Of a DNA stretch of 55,681 nucleotides, positions 9,440-17,973 are shown one piece after another. The stretch is from JAAGZL01 sp050288625. GTDB lineage: Bacteria > Pseudomonadota > Gammaproteobacteria > Chromatiales > Chromatiaceae. Position 1 is the first letter of the stretch. Each line of letters starts with the position of its first letter. The position numbers and the translations under genes are program-made. The DNA lies in assembly GCA_050288625.1 (NCBI GenBank), contig JBNKEE010000018.1, positions 1 to 55,681 of the forward strand, in the 5' to 3' direction. The notes under the pieces are model-generated. The model was not told where the DNA came from, made no database searches, and was given only the letters and a program-made list of their open reading frames with translations.

Positions 9440-11109
9440 TCAGCCGCCGGGGTCGACATCTGTCCACTTAGTCTGGTTTCCTTGGATAACACCGCATCCA
9501 TCGCCTGCGCCAACTGATCATGTACAAATGGCTTCCTAATAAGGATTGCCGAGTTATACTCTTTTAGATCCAGGCAGTTGCGCCTGTAAGAAAGCACAAC
9601 CAAAGGAAGCCCTTCACCCAAGACATCCCGGCAAATATCAACAATACGCGCTATATCCCTACCGCCTGGTGAATCTGCAATTATAGCGATATCCACATCC
9701 TTACTTTCTCGCAACCCTGAGATTGAATCGCTCAGACCACCAACATTGTTCACGGTTTCAACCGTCATCTCTTGTTCTGCACAACACCTGACTATCTCAT
9801 CCCGACCTGTCTTATTTGGTTCAAAGACAAATGCCTTTTTCTTGCGCAAGCTCGGTAATACACATTCTTGATCAACTTCAAAATCGTTAGTCGTTGCATG
9901 AAATGTGAACCTAATAATGATTCCTTCCTCCCTAGGCCCGAATTCAAACTCCCCCCCCATCAATAGAACCAGCCTGCTGGCAAAACTATTCCCTAGATCC
10001 GGACCATTCTCAGCCCTCACTTCCAGCTCATCATCAGCTACGAGCTCATCATCAAAATCCATCTCATCATCAGAGGCAAGAGCTGATATCCCTTTTATCT
10101 CAAATAGCAACATCTCATGATTGGAATTATCAATCTGCACTCTAATCTGCAATTCATCACCCAAACAATTATTGATTGCTGACCTCACCACATTGGTCAA
10201 CACCTGTTTTAGTCTCTGCTCATCACCAACAATGATTCTAGGTACTCCGGATGCAATAGAGCACACTAACTCTATCTGCTTGACCAGCGCATGTTTTACA
10301 GCGGCAGAACAGACCTCCGCCACCAAAGCATGCATACTGAATGGGACCGACTGTATCTGCAGTTGTCTCGCCTCAAGTTTATAGAAATCCAGAACATCAC
10401 CGATTACAGAATCGAGCAGTGAAGCGGATGAGTTGATATCATCAACCTTATCCAGTTGACCCACACTCAAACCTGATGTGGAAAGATCTTTTGATGACAC
10501 AAGAATATCCACAAGCGGGCCACGCATCTCATTCGTCATACTTGACAGGAATCTACCAACCATACGATTAGATCTCTCGGCCTCACTGCGCGCTAGTTGT
10601 AGCTGATGCATCAAAGAGTGTTGATATATAGGTAATACTCCCAACGCCAATAGAATAAAAGAAGCCTCAAAAAAATACTCTCCCCACTGCCCCAGCAATG
10701 TCAGAACAACTGAATACATCAGAACACTCATAATTGATGCTGCGTTGAGATGCCATCTACCATATCGAGACCCATAAGACACAAAGATCCAGATATAAAG
10801 GATAAAGAATGGGCTGATCGCCTCACCTGTCAGATAGATACAAAATGTGGTTGCCGATATATCTATCACCAAAGAGACATAGCGACGCTCCTCCCACACC
10901 GGCCTGATCATTACACTTACAAGAAGGGCTAAAAAACACAGCAGGTAAACTGCGAAAAGCACAAAGAAATTTTCCATGTCCACGTTATAGCGATCTGACA
11001 GTGCGCCAGCCGAGACATAGATTACGGCAAACCCCCAAATCCCCAATCGAACCATGGCAGATTGGAATTCCGGATTCTCATATAATGCTGTAGTATTTGA
11101 TGTGCGCAT
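9436..11109 (-). CDS. RpfC-like membrane hybrid histidine kinase, catalytically degenerate
   Basis: Predicted inner-membrane two-component protein of 557 residues. Residues 1-165 are a polytopic module with five or six helices; ENPEFQSAMVRL at the start and SRYGRWHL after an SPFFILYIW segment resemble the input domain of RpfC-type DSF sensors. A HisKA-like dimerisation helix follows (about 180-250), then an HATPase_c-like domain (260-405) and a receiver-like domain (424-543). Key residues are lost: the H-box reads FLSSMTNEMRGPL, with N193 where the phosphorylated histidine is expected; the N-box keeps N306 but has S310 for the second asparagine; the G1 box is unrecognisable and an acidic stretch sits in the lid. 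The receiver keeps the lysine (K526) and a candidate aspartate (D479, one place off the usual register). It overlaps rnfE tail to tail and is divergent from nth. A G8 tract (9951-9958) lies in the coding strand. I infer a signalling pseudokinase; the ligand is unknown. Confidence 0.8.
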   Translation of the reverse strand: MRTSNTTALYENPEFQSAMVRLGIWGFAVIYVSAGALSDRYNVDMENFFVLFAVYLLCFLALLVSVMIRPVWEERRYVSLVIDISATTFCIYLTGEAISPFFILYIWIFVSYGSRYGRWHLNAASIMSVLMYSVVLTLLGQWGEYFFEASFILLALGVLPIYQHSLMHQLQLARSEAERSNRMVGRFLSSMTNEMRGPLVDILVSSKDLSTSGLSVGQLDKVDDINSSASLLDSVIGDVLDFYKLEARQLQIQSVPFSMHALVAEVCSAAVKHALVKQIELVCSIASGVPRIIVGDEQRLKQVLTNVVRSAINNCLGDELQIRVQIDNSNHEMLLFEIKGISALASDDEMDFDDELVADDELEVRAENGPDLGNSFASRLVLLMGGEFEFGPREEGIIIRFTFHATTNDFEVDQECVLPSLRKKKAFVFEPNKTGRDEIVRCCAEQEMTVETVNNVGGLSDSISGLRESKDVDIAIIADSPGGRDIARIVDICRDVLGEGLPLVVLSYRRNCLDLKEYNSAILIRKPFVHDQLAQAMDAVLSKETRLSGQMSTPAAD

Positions 11110-11151
11110 GACTAACTATTCCTTGTCTTTCAATCTGTCAACTATATCCTA

Positions 11152-11164
11152 CTTAATGATTAAG
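11152..11164. promoter_or_regulatory. Palindrome in the kinase/nth divergent promoter region
   Basis: CTTAAT-G-ATTAAG is a perfect 13-base palindrome in the 88-base gap between the two divergent genes. It has the size and place of an operator, but it is AT-rich and could be chance. No regulator can be assigned. Confidence 0.3.
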
Positions 11165-11197
11165 ATTCCACCAATCGCTTTCTAACCACATGTTGTT

Positions 11198-11839
11198 ATG
11201 AATAAAACCAAACGCCTGGAAATCTTCGACCGACTAGCCAGAGAGATAACTAATCCTTCATCTGAGTTGATCTACAACTCTCCATTCGAGCTATTAATAG
11301 CGGTAATACTATCTGCGCAGGCTACAGATCGCTCAGTAAACAAGGTAACTGCAAAGCTGTTTAAGAAAGCCGATTCCCCTCAGAAAATGATTGATCTAGG
11401 CGAATACGGCCTGAAGGAGATGATCAAGACTATTGGACTTTTCAACAACAAGGCCGCACACATAATCGCAACCTGTAAGATACTGATTGAAAGATTCGAC
11501 AGCAAGGTGCCAAACGAAAGAAAGGAGCTGGAATCACTACCTGGCGTGGGACGTAAGACAGCAAACGTCATCCTTAATACCGCCTTCGGACAACCTACCA
11601 TTGCCGTAGATACTCATGTATTTCGCGTCTCCAACCGCACGGGGATAGCCCCGGGCAAGACAGTGCTAGAGGTAGAAAAACGGCTGCTACGTCTAGTGCC
11701 TACTGAACATATCCAGGATGCCCATCACTTGCTAATCCTGCACGGACGCTATACTTGTATTGCCAGGAAACCACGTTGCGGTTCATGTACCATAGAAGAT
11801 CTCTGTGAACACAGGGCAAAAACCACCCAAGAGAGATGA
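11198..11839 (+). CDS. nth: Endonuclease III
   Basis: Base-excision repair glycosylase/AP lyase that removes oxidised pyrimidines from DNA. The helix-hairpin-helix LPGVGRKTANV carries the catalytic lysine, and the VDTHVFRV segment carries the catalytic aspartate. The C-terminal 4Fe-4S loop has the exact C-x6-C-x2-C-x5-C spacing (CIARKPRCGSCTIEDLC). At 213 residues it matches E. coli Nth. In enterics nth ends the rsxABCDGE operon; here it is cut off from rnfE by an antisense gene and must have its own promoter. DUF1841 starts 15 bases downstream. Confidence 0.97.
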   Translation: MNKTKRLEIFDRLAREITNPSSELIYNSPFELLIAVILSAQATDRSVNKVTAKLFKKADSPQKMIDLGEYGLKEMIKTIGLFNNKAAHIIATCKILIERFDSKVPNERKELESLPGVGRKTANVILNTAFGQPTIAVDTHVFRVSNRTGIAPGKTVLEVEKRLLRLVPTEHIQDAHHLLILHGRYTCIARKPRCGSCTIEDLCEHRAKTTQER

Positions 11840-11853
11840 GGAGCCTCTGATTA

Positions 11854-12291
11854 ATGTTCGGTAATGACCGAAGAGAGATGCGACGCTTTTTCACCCAGGC
11901 GTGGAACAAGCACAATCACGGAGAGACCTTAGAGCCAATAGAAAGGCTTATAGCTGTCATCATCCAGAAACACCCAGAATACCACACCATACTCGAACAG
12001 GAAGAGCTGGCCCTGGATAAGGATTACCCTCCAGAGGCGGGAGAAAGCAATCCTTTTCTGCACATATCCATGCACCTTGGCCTGCAGGACCAGATAAGCA
12101 TGGACCGTCCTCCAGGTATATCCGCTGCATATAGAAAACTAATAATGGCCAATGGGGGAGATGCCCATGCGGCTGACCACATGATAATGGAATGTCTCGC
12201 TCAGATGATATGGGATGCACAGATAAACAACAAAACGCCTGACGAGCAGGCGTACCTTGAGTGTATTGATAACCTAGTAGGGAGGCAATGA
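11854..12291 (+). CDS. DUF1841 family protein
   Basis: A 145-residue soluble protein that I recognise as the DUF1841 family of proteobacteria. It begins MFGNDRREMRRFFTQAWNKH, then has a helical stretch, an NPFLHISMHLGLQDQISMDRP motif region rich in conserved histidines (split here as NPFLHISMH and LGLQDQ), and a C-terminal helix with HAADHMIMECLAQMIWDAQ. No signal peptide or membrane helix. The function is not known. The 15-base spacing suggests co-transcription with nth, as seen in relatives. Confidence 0.85.
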   Translation: MFGNDRREMRRFFTQAWNKHNHGETLEPIERLIAVIIQKHPEYHTILEQEELALDKDYPPEAGESNPFLHISMHLGLQDQISMDRPPGISAAYRKLIMANGGDAHAADHMIMECLAQMIWDAQINNKTPDEQAYLECIDNLVGRQ

Positions 12292-12351
12292 AAACCCCCA
12301 AACTGAAATCATTTTGAATCACATGAGATCAATCGAAGACAGGAGCCAAAT

Positions 12352-12786
12352 ATGAGCAAAACATGGGTAGTAGTCGCCGATAGCAGCCGCGCACGCATCT
12401 TCAGCACAGAAACACCAGCAGGCCAGTTATTTGAAACAGAGACCCTTGCCCATCCAGAGGCACGACTTCACCAGGGTGACTTAGTTAGCGACAAACCTGG
12501 ACGTGATCGCAACTCAAATATTGGCACTCACAATTTGGGGCATGAGACCGATGCCAAGGAGGAGTCTGCAATACGTTTTGCTACCGAAGTATGCCATCGT
12601 CTAGAACAAGGAAGAGTGAAATCTCAGTTCAACAAACTATATATCGTAGCGGCCCCTTCATTCCTTGGACTAATTAGAAAACATCAGACACCAGCGCTGA
12701 AGAAGGTAGTCGCTGGCGAGATACCAAAGAACATGGCCATGAAAGGAGCTATAGAAATCAAAAAGAGCCTACCGGAATTTTTATAG
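12352..12786 (+). CDS. Host attachment family protein
   Basis: A 144-residue soluble protein starting MSKTWVVVADSSRARIF, the signature of the Host_attach family named after an Agrobacterium attachment gene and related to bacterial release-factor-like (baeRF) proteins. The middle holds a charged loop (DKPGRDRNSN) and the end the IVAAPSFLGLIRKH segment and a short helix ending ISLPEFL-like (KKSLPEFL). The name says little about its role here; such proteins are common in free-living bacteria. It is probably the last gene of the nth-DUF1841 unit, followed by an inverted repeat. Confidence 0.8.
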   Translation: MSKTWVVVADSSRARIFSTETPAGQLFETETLAHPEARLHQGDLVSDKPGRDRNSNIGTHNLGHETDAKEESAIRFATEVCHRLEQGRVKSQFNKLYIVAAPSFLGLIRKHQTPALKKVVAGEIPKNMAMKGAIEIKKSLPEFL

Positions 12787-12807
12787 GCTACTGATTGAGC
12801 ACAAACC

Positions 12808-12845
12808 AGGAGGCCGAAATCAGGTGTTGCACAAACCGGCCTCCT
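12808..12845. terminator. Inverted repeat between convergent genes, possible terminator
   Basis: AGGAGGCCG (12808-12816) pairs exactly with CGGCCTCCT (12837-12845) across a 20-base loop. A nine-base direct repeat, GCACAAACC, occurs at 12799-12807 and 12829-12837. The site lies between the convergent host-attachment and copper-chaperone genes, fitting a bidirectional terminator, though no T-tract follows on either strand. Confidence 0.45.
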
Positions 12846-12858
12846 ACAACCAATCTAC

Positions 12859-13062
12859 TTATGCTTCACCCTCAAAGGTAAAACCTGCATCTTCCACCGC
12901 CTTGCTAATAAGGTCATTATTATCTACGCCCTCGACCTTCACCAGACCTGCATCTAGCATCACTTCTACCTCCGCCTCTGGCGCCACCGTCTTGATCGCC
13001 TGTTCTATAGAACTTGCGCAACCACCACAACTCATACCTGCAACTCGGAATATACCTGACAT
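12859..13062 (-). CDS. Heavy-metal-associated domain protein, CopZ-like chaperone
   Basis: A 67-residue single HMA domain with the metal motif GMSCGGC (C12, C15) and a beta-alpha-beta-beta-alpha-beta pattern ending VEDAGFTFEGEA. Such proteins carry Cu(I) to CopA in the cytosol. I use the ATG at 13062; a TTG codon just before it is a less likely start. It lies 85 bases downstream of copA on the same strand, which supports copper. The SCGGC form rather than TCxxC is also seen in mercury or other metal chaperones, so metal specificity is inferred. Confidence 0.85.
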   Translation of the reverse strand: MSGIFRVAGMSCGGCASSIEQAIKTVAPEAEVEVMLDAGLVKVEGVDNNDLISKAVEDAGFTFEGEA

Positions 13063-13147
13063 CAAATTACCTCAGCTGAATCTTCATTTAATATGTAAGT
13101 TATTATTACAGACAATCAACACCATGTATTTAGTTTAAGCACGATCC

Positions 13148-15547
13148 TCAACTTTTATTCCCATGTCTTCGTAACAGGAGTGAGTTACTCACCACACTAA
13201 CCGAGGACATAGCCATGGCCGCCCCTGCTATAACCGGATTCAGGACGCCCAACGCCGCCAGAGGGATGGCGATGACATTATAGAACAAAGCCCAAAACAG
13301 GTTCTGACGAATCTTATTGTAAGTGGCATGTGAAATGGCAAGTGCATCAACCACTAGCCTGGGGTCACCTCGCATTAGGGTTATGCCAGCGGTATGCATG
13401 GCTACGTCCGTACCCGTACCCATAGCCATGCCCACATCGGCAGCCGCTAGAGCTGGGGCGTCATTGATGCCATCACCCACCATAGTTACCTTTTTGCCCT
13501 GGGCGCGAAGTCTTTCCACCTCAGCTCCCTTGTCGCCTGGCAGAACTTCAGCTATCACCTTATCTATACCGATGGAACCGGCCACAGACTCAGCTGCATG
13601 GCGATTATCACCACTAAGCAGGATGCTGGTTACTCCCTTATCCCTCAAGGTCTTCACCATAGCAGGAACTCCATCCTTGATCGGATCAGTTACGGCAAAA
13701 AATCCGAGCACACATTTGGATTCACCCTGTTCGGCCATCCACATCAAAGTCTTACCTTTCTCCTCAAATTCCTGAGCCTGATCCAGCATAGATTCTACGG
13801 ACACGCCCTGTTCCTGCATCAAGCGCAGATTGCCAATCGCTAGCCTGCGCCCATCCACTTCGGCCAGTAGGCCTTTGCCAGGGATGCTAGTAAATCCCTG
13901 CACCGGCAACAGCATGACCCCTTTTACCTTGGCATATTCCAGCGCTGCCTTAGCTAGTGGGTGCTCACTTCCTTGCTGAGCCGATGCCATCAGCTGCAGC
14001 AGTCCGGTTGCATCTCCATCAGCCGATACCAGCCGTTCTACCGTAGGTGTTCCCTTGGTCAGGGTGCCGGTCTTATCGAATATCACCGTGTCACTGTGAT
14101 GGGCCAGTTCCAGGGCTTGGGCATCCTTGATCAGGATACCCTGTCTTGCGGCAACCCCGGTGCCCACCATGATCGCAGTAGGCGTAGCCAAACCCAGTGC
14201 GCAAGGGCAGGCAATCACAAGCACTGACACCGCTGCCAGAAACCCTCCTTGGGTATCACCAGCCAGCAACCACCAGATCAAGAATGTAAGCAGCGCTATA
14301 ACGATAACCACAGGAACAAATATGGCGGATATCCTATCCACCAGCTTCTGCACCGGCGCCTTGCTGGCCTGAGCGTTCTCCACCAACCTGATAATACGTG
14401 CTAGGGTGGACTCGGTCCCCACATTGGTAGCCCTAATACGCAACATACCATCACCGTTGACTGACGCCCCGGTCACCTCATCGCCTGGTCCCTTGACCAC
14501 AGGCATGCTCTCGCCAGTCAACATGGACTCATCCAATTGGCTATTCCCCTCCATGATGACTCCGTCCACCGGCAGTCGTTCTCCGGGACGCACCAATACC
14601 AGAGTGTCACGCTGTACGCTCTCTACCGGCACATCTATGATTCTACCATCCAGCTCTACCCGCGCCGTCTCCGGACGCAGATCCATCAGGGCACGAATAG
14701 CCGAAGTGGCACTACGCTTGGCCCGTCCTTCCATCCATTTCCCGAACAGGATCAGGGTAATGATCATGGCAGATGCCTCAAAATAGAGATGACCACCTGC
14801 TTCACCCGTGAGCACCACGTAGGTGCTCAGGACCCAGGCCGCGCTAGTGCCCATAACCACCAGCACATCCATATTGCCGGCACCGCCGCGTAGAGATCTG
14901 AAGGCTCCGATATAGAAATGACCTCCACTCCAAAACTGCACTATTGTGGCCAGGACAAACTGAAGCCATGGGGTGAGCGCAACATCCACCCCAAACGGCA
15001 TCAGCAACATGGGCAGGGCCAGGGGCAGAGTTAGCAGAGTCGAGAGGATCAGCCTATTCTGCTCCCGACGATCCTGCCTGCGCGCCCTTGCCTCTACCTG
15101 GGCACGATGTTGCGCCGAAGTGGTGGTCAGTGTGGCGCCAAACCCAGTCCTGGTCACGGCCGCAATCAACCTTTCCTGCGATATAGCCCCTGAGTGGATC
15201 GTAAGCGAAGCCCTCTCCGTTGCCAGGTTTACCACGGCCAGTTCCACCCCCGGCAACTTGCTCAACACCTTCTCCAGACGGGTGGAACAGGCAGCGCAGG
15301 TCATACCGCTGACATCAAGTTCGATCAATTCAGTGGGGACGGAAAAGCCGGCCTTATCTACGGCCGCAAGAATTTCTTTGACGGTGATCTCGCCGTCAAC
15401 CATATCCAGACTCGCGCGCTCAGCAGCCAGGCTCACCCGAGCATCCTGAATGCCAGGCAACTTATTCAGCACCTTCTCAAGACGTGTAGAGCAGGCGGCG
15501 CAGGTCATGCCCTGTATTGGAAGGTTAATAGTCCTTTCATCACTCAC
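13148..15547 (-). CDS. copA: Copper-translocating P1B-type ATPase
   Basis: Inner-membrane ATPase that exports Cu(I) to the periplasm. Two tandem HMA domains share GMTCAACSTRLEKVL almost exactly (metal cysteines C16/C19 and C84/C87). Then come membrane helices, the CPC ion-binding motif at 447-449, the phosphorylated aspartate in DKTGT at D491, the SEHPL motif of P1B ATPases, MVGDGINDAPAL, and the final helix pair with YN and MxxSS residues. It starts with GTG at 15547; 799 residues is normal. It is divergent from hemH across 72 bases and followed by the small HMA chaperone. Confidence 0.96.
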   Translation of the reverse strand: MSDERTINLPIQGMTCAACSTRLEKVLNKLPGIQDARVSLAAERASLDMVDGEITVKEILAAVDKAGFSVPTELIELDVSGMTCAACSTRLEKVLSKLPGVELAVVNLATERASLTIHSGAISQERLIAAVTRTGFGATLTTTSAQHRAQVEARARRQDRREQNRLILSTLLTLPLALPMLLMPFGVDVALTPWLQFVLATIVQFWSGGHFYIGAFRSLRGGAGNMDVLVVMGTSAAWVLSTYVVLTGEAGGHLYFEASAMIITLILFGKWMEGRAKRSATSAIRALMDLRPETARVELDGRIIDVPVESVQRDTLVLVRPGERLPVDGVIMEGNSQLDESMLTGESMPVVKGPGDEVTGASVNGDGMLRIRATNVGTESTLARIIRLVENAQASKAPVQKLVDRISAIFVPVVIVIALLTFLIWWLLAGDTQGGFLAAVSVLVIACPCALGLATPTAIMVGTGVAARQGILIKDAQALELAHHSDTVIFDKTGTLTKGTPTVERLVSADGDATGLLQLMASAQQGSEHPLAKAALEYAKVKGVMLLPVQGFTSIPGKGLLAEVDGRRLAIGNLRLMQEQGVSVESMLDQAQEFEEKGKTLMWMAEQGESKCVLGFFAVTDPIKDGVPAMVKTLRDKGVTSILLSGDNRHAAESVAGSIGIDKVIAEVLPGDKGAEVERLRAQGKKVTMVGDGINDAPALAAADVGMAMGTGTDVAMHTAGITLMRGDPRLVVDALAISHATYNKIRQNLFWALFYNVIAIPLAALGVLNPVIAGAAMAMSSVSVVSNSLLLRRHGNKS

Positions 15548-15555
15548 TGCTAACT

Positions 15556-15574
15556 TTTACTCCACTAGTGTAAA
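15556..15574. promoter_or_regulatory. Dyad in the copA/hemH divergent region
   Basis: TTTAC (15556-15560) and GTAAA (15570-15574) flank a perfect 8-base palindrome CACTAGTG (15563-15570) nine bases upstream of the copA start. The position suits a metal-responsive regulator, but the sequence is not the usual CueR box and I cannot name a regulator. Confidence 0.3.
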
Positions 15575-15619
15575 CTTCATGTCTAATTATGGTGACAACA
15601 ATAACCCAGGATCGATCCC

Positions 15620-16651
15620 ATGACCCGATATCATGGCCCATTTCCAGGTAGTGTCCAACCAGAAACTACTGGGGTATTACTGGTAAATCTGGGCACCCCG
15701 GACGCCCCTACCACCTCTGCGGTACGCAAATATCTGGCAGAATTCCTAAGCGACCCCCGGGTGGTTGAGGTACCGCGCCTGCTCTGGAAATTGATACTGC
15801 ACGGCATCATCCTGCGTACACGTCCGGCACGTTCTGCGGCTGCATACCGCAAGGTCTGGACAGAACTGGGCTCACCCTTGCTGGTTATATCCAGAGAACA
15901 AGAGCAGGCCTTGCAGGGGCTTCTGGAAAAACAGATGAAACAGCCCGTTCAGGTGGAACTGGCCATGCGCTACGGTAACCCCTCCATCGCATCCGGTCTG
16001 GATAAACTGCGCCAGCATAATGCCCGACGCATCATCGTACTGCCGCTCTATCCCCAATATTCAGCAACCACAACCGCCTCCACCTTCGACGCCATATCCA
16101 GCGAACTGCAGAAGTGGCGCTGGCTGCCAGACCTGGAGTTTATCAGCCACTACTACGACCACCCTGGTTATATCGATGCACTAGCCAATAGCGTACGTAC
16201 ACATTGGCAACAAAACAGCAAACCGGAAAGATTACTGATGTCATTTCACGGCATACCACAAGAGTACGCCGATGCGGGAGACCCATACCCGAATGAGTGC
16301 AATACCACGGCAAGGCTATTGGCGGAGGCGCTCGGACTTGAAGAGGATGAATGGGCCATCTCCTTCCAGTCTCGCCTTGGGCGAAAAGAGTGGCTGCGAC
16401 CTTACACCGATGAAACCCTGAAACAGTGGGGGTCAGATGCAACAAAGAGTGTCCATGTGATCTGCCCAGGTTTCCCCACCGACTGCCTGGAGACCCTGGA
16501 GGAGATCGCGGTAGAAAACAGGGATATTTTTATTACCGCAGGTGGTGGTGAGTACGGCTATATATCTGCACTAAACAGTTCAGACAAACATATTCAAGTA
16601 TTAGCTGAGATTATTTATTCGTTCCCACGAGGACCGTGGGAATCAGAATAA
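15620..16651 (+). CDS. hemH: Ferrochelatase
   Basis: Inserts Fe(II) into protoporphyrin IX, the last step of haem synthesis. The N-terminal GVLLVNLGTPDAP, the catalytic-site SFHGIPQEY with H210, the DPYPNEC segment and the GRKEWLRPYTD stretch with the conserved glutamate are all present. 343 residues is a normal length. The last ten residues are encoded by a perfect palindrome resembling a REP element, so the C-terminus may have been altered by repeat insertion. It converges on argG with two bases between the stops. Confidence 0.96.
   Translation: MTRYHGPFPGSVQPETTGVLLVNLGTPDAPTTSAVRKYLAEFLSDPRVVEVPRLLWKLILHGIILRTRPARSAAAYRKVWTELGSPLLVISREQEQALQGLLEKQMKQPVQVELAMRYGNPSIASGLDKLRQHNARRIIVLPLYPQYSATTTASTFDAISSELQKWRWLPDLEFISHYYDHPGYIDALANSVRTHWQQNSKPERLLMSFHGIPQEYADAGDPYPNECNTTARLLAEALGLEEDEWAISFQSRLGRKEWLRPYTDETLKQWGSDATKSVHVICPGFPTDCLETLEEIAVENRDIFITAGGGEYGYISALNSSDKHIQVLAEIIYSFPRGPWESE
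16622..16642. repeat. Hairpin inside the hemH 3' end, REP-like
   Basis: TTCCCACG (16622-16629) and CGTGGGAA (16635-16642) make a perfect 8-bp stem with loop AGGAC. The motif resembles the GTTCCCACGC...GCGTGGGAAC palindromes scattered in many gammaproteobacterial genomes. It lies inside the last codons of hemH, just before its stop, and next to the convergent argG end, where it may also stop transcription. Confidence 0.6.
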
Positions 16652-16653
16652 AA

Positions 16654-17874
16654 TCATTTATTAAGTTTAGCCGCCACCCTAAGGCGCAGTGCATTAAGCT
16701 TGATGAATCCTTCCGCATCCTTCTGGTCGTAAGCCCCGGCATCGTCCTCAAATGTTGCAATAGACTCATCGAACAGGCTATTGGTCTCGGACTTGCGCCC
16801 CACCACCATTACACTGCCCTTATACAATTTAAGACGTACTACGCCATTCACCACCTGTTGGGTCTGGTCTATAGCGGCCTGCATCATCTCACGTTCCGGG
16901 CTAAACCAGTAGCCGTTGTACACCAGGTTGGCATAGCGCGGCATCAGCTCGTCCTTGAGGTGTGCAGCCTCACGGTCCAGGGTAAGGGACTCCATGGCAC
17001 GGTGCCCCTTAAGCATGATGGTGCCACCCGGAGTCTCGTAGCAACCACGGGATTTCATACCTACGTAACGATTCTCCACTATATCGTCACGCCCGATACC
17101 GTTGGTTCCACCGAGCTCATTCAAAGTAGCCAGCACGGTGGCTGGGCTCATAGACTTGCCGTCTATGGCTACTATGTCGCCATTCTCAAAGGTTAATTCG
17201 ATATAGGTTGGTGTATCAGGAGCCTGTTCTGGAGATACGGTCCAACGCCACATCTCGTCGGACGGCTCAGCCCAGGGATCTTCCAGCTCATAACCCTCGT
17301 ATGAAATGTGCAGCAGGTTCGCGTCCATAGAGTATGGTGATTTCTTACCTGCACGCTTCATCTCCACCGGAATACCATGCCTCTCGGCATAGGACATCAG
17401 CTTTTCGCGCGACAACAGGTCCCACTCGCGCCATGGCGCGATGATCTTCACGTCAGGTTTCAGAGCATAGGCACCCAGCTCAAAACGCACCTGGTCGTTG
17501 CCCTTACCTGTAGCACCGTGGGAAACAGCATCGGCGCCAGTCTCATTGGCAATCTCTACCAGTCGCTTGGCGATCAAAGGACGCGCAATGGAGGTACCTA
17601 GTAGATACTCGCCTTCATAAATGGCATTGGCGCGGAACATTGGAAAGACGTAGTCGCGTGCGAACTCTTCGCGTAAATCATCGATATAGATCTCTTTAAC
17701 ACCGGCAGCTTCTGCCTTGGCTCTGGCCGGCTCCACCTCTTCACCCTGGCCTATATCAGCAGTAAATGTCACCACTTCGCAACCATACTCTTCCTGCAAC
17801 CATTTTAGGATGATGGAGGTATCCAACCCACCTGAGTAGGCCAACACTACTTTATTAACACCGGACTTGGACAT
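16654..17874 (-). CDS. argG: Argininosuccinate synthase
   Basis: Joins citrulline and aspartate with ATP hydrolysis in arginine synthesis. I start at the ATG at 17874 (MSKSGVNKVVLAYSGGLDTS); an in-frame start nine codons upstream adds an unconserved leader. The PP-loop SGGLDTS is at 14-20, followed by TADIGQGEE, SHGATGKGNDQVRFE and the GRDDIVENRYVGMKSRGCYE region. 406 residues, typical of the bacterial ArgG type. Apparently transcribed alone. Confidence 0.97.
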   Translation of the reverse strand: MSKSGVNKVVLAYSGGLDTSIILKWLQEEYGCEVVTFTADIGQGEEVEPARAKAEAAGVKEIYIDDLREEFARDYVFPMFRANAIYEGEYLLGTSIARPLIAKRLVEIANETGADAVSHGATGKGNDQVRFELGAYALKPDVKIIAPWREWDLLSREKLMSYAERHGIPVEMKRAGKKSPYSMDANLLHISYEGYELEDPWAEPSDEMWRWTVSPEQAPDTPTYIELTFENGDIVAIDGKSMSPATVLATLNELGGTNGIGRDDIVENRYVGMKSRGCYETPGGTIMLKGHRAMESLTLDREAAHLKDELMPRYANLVYNGYWFSPEREMMQAAIDQTQQVVNGVVRLKLYKGSVMVVGRKSETNSLFDESIATFEDDAGAYDQKDAEGFIKLNALRLRVAAKLNK

Positions 17875-17973
17875 TAAGTTTGCTCCCAGATCTGCACCCA
17901 TCTGCTGAAAAAGCGGACATTATATAGCAAATGGTAAATGGCTGGGGAGTGGTAAAAGGCTTTTCTTCCCGAA

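Noticed and set aside
13160..13195. Apparent REP match (ACAGGAGTGAG) in the copA 3' end, and a similar one near 19365
   Set aside because: The match is only the short core, inside conserved coding sequence, without the paired unit seen at 3355-3422.
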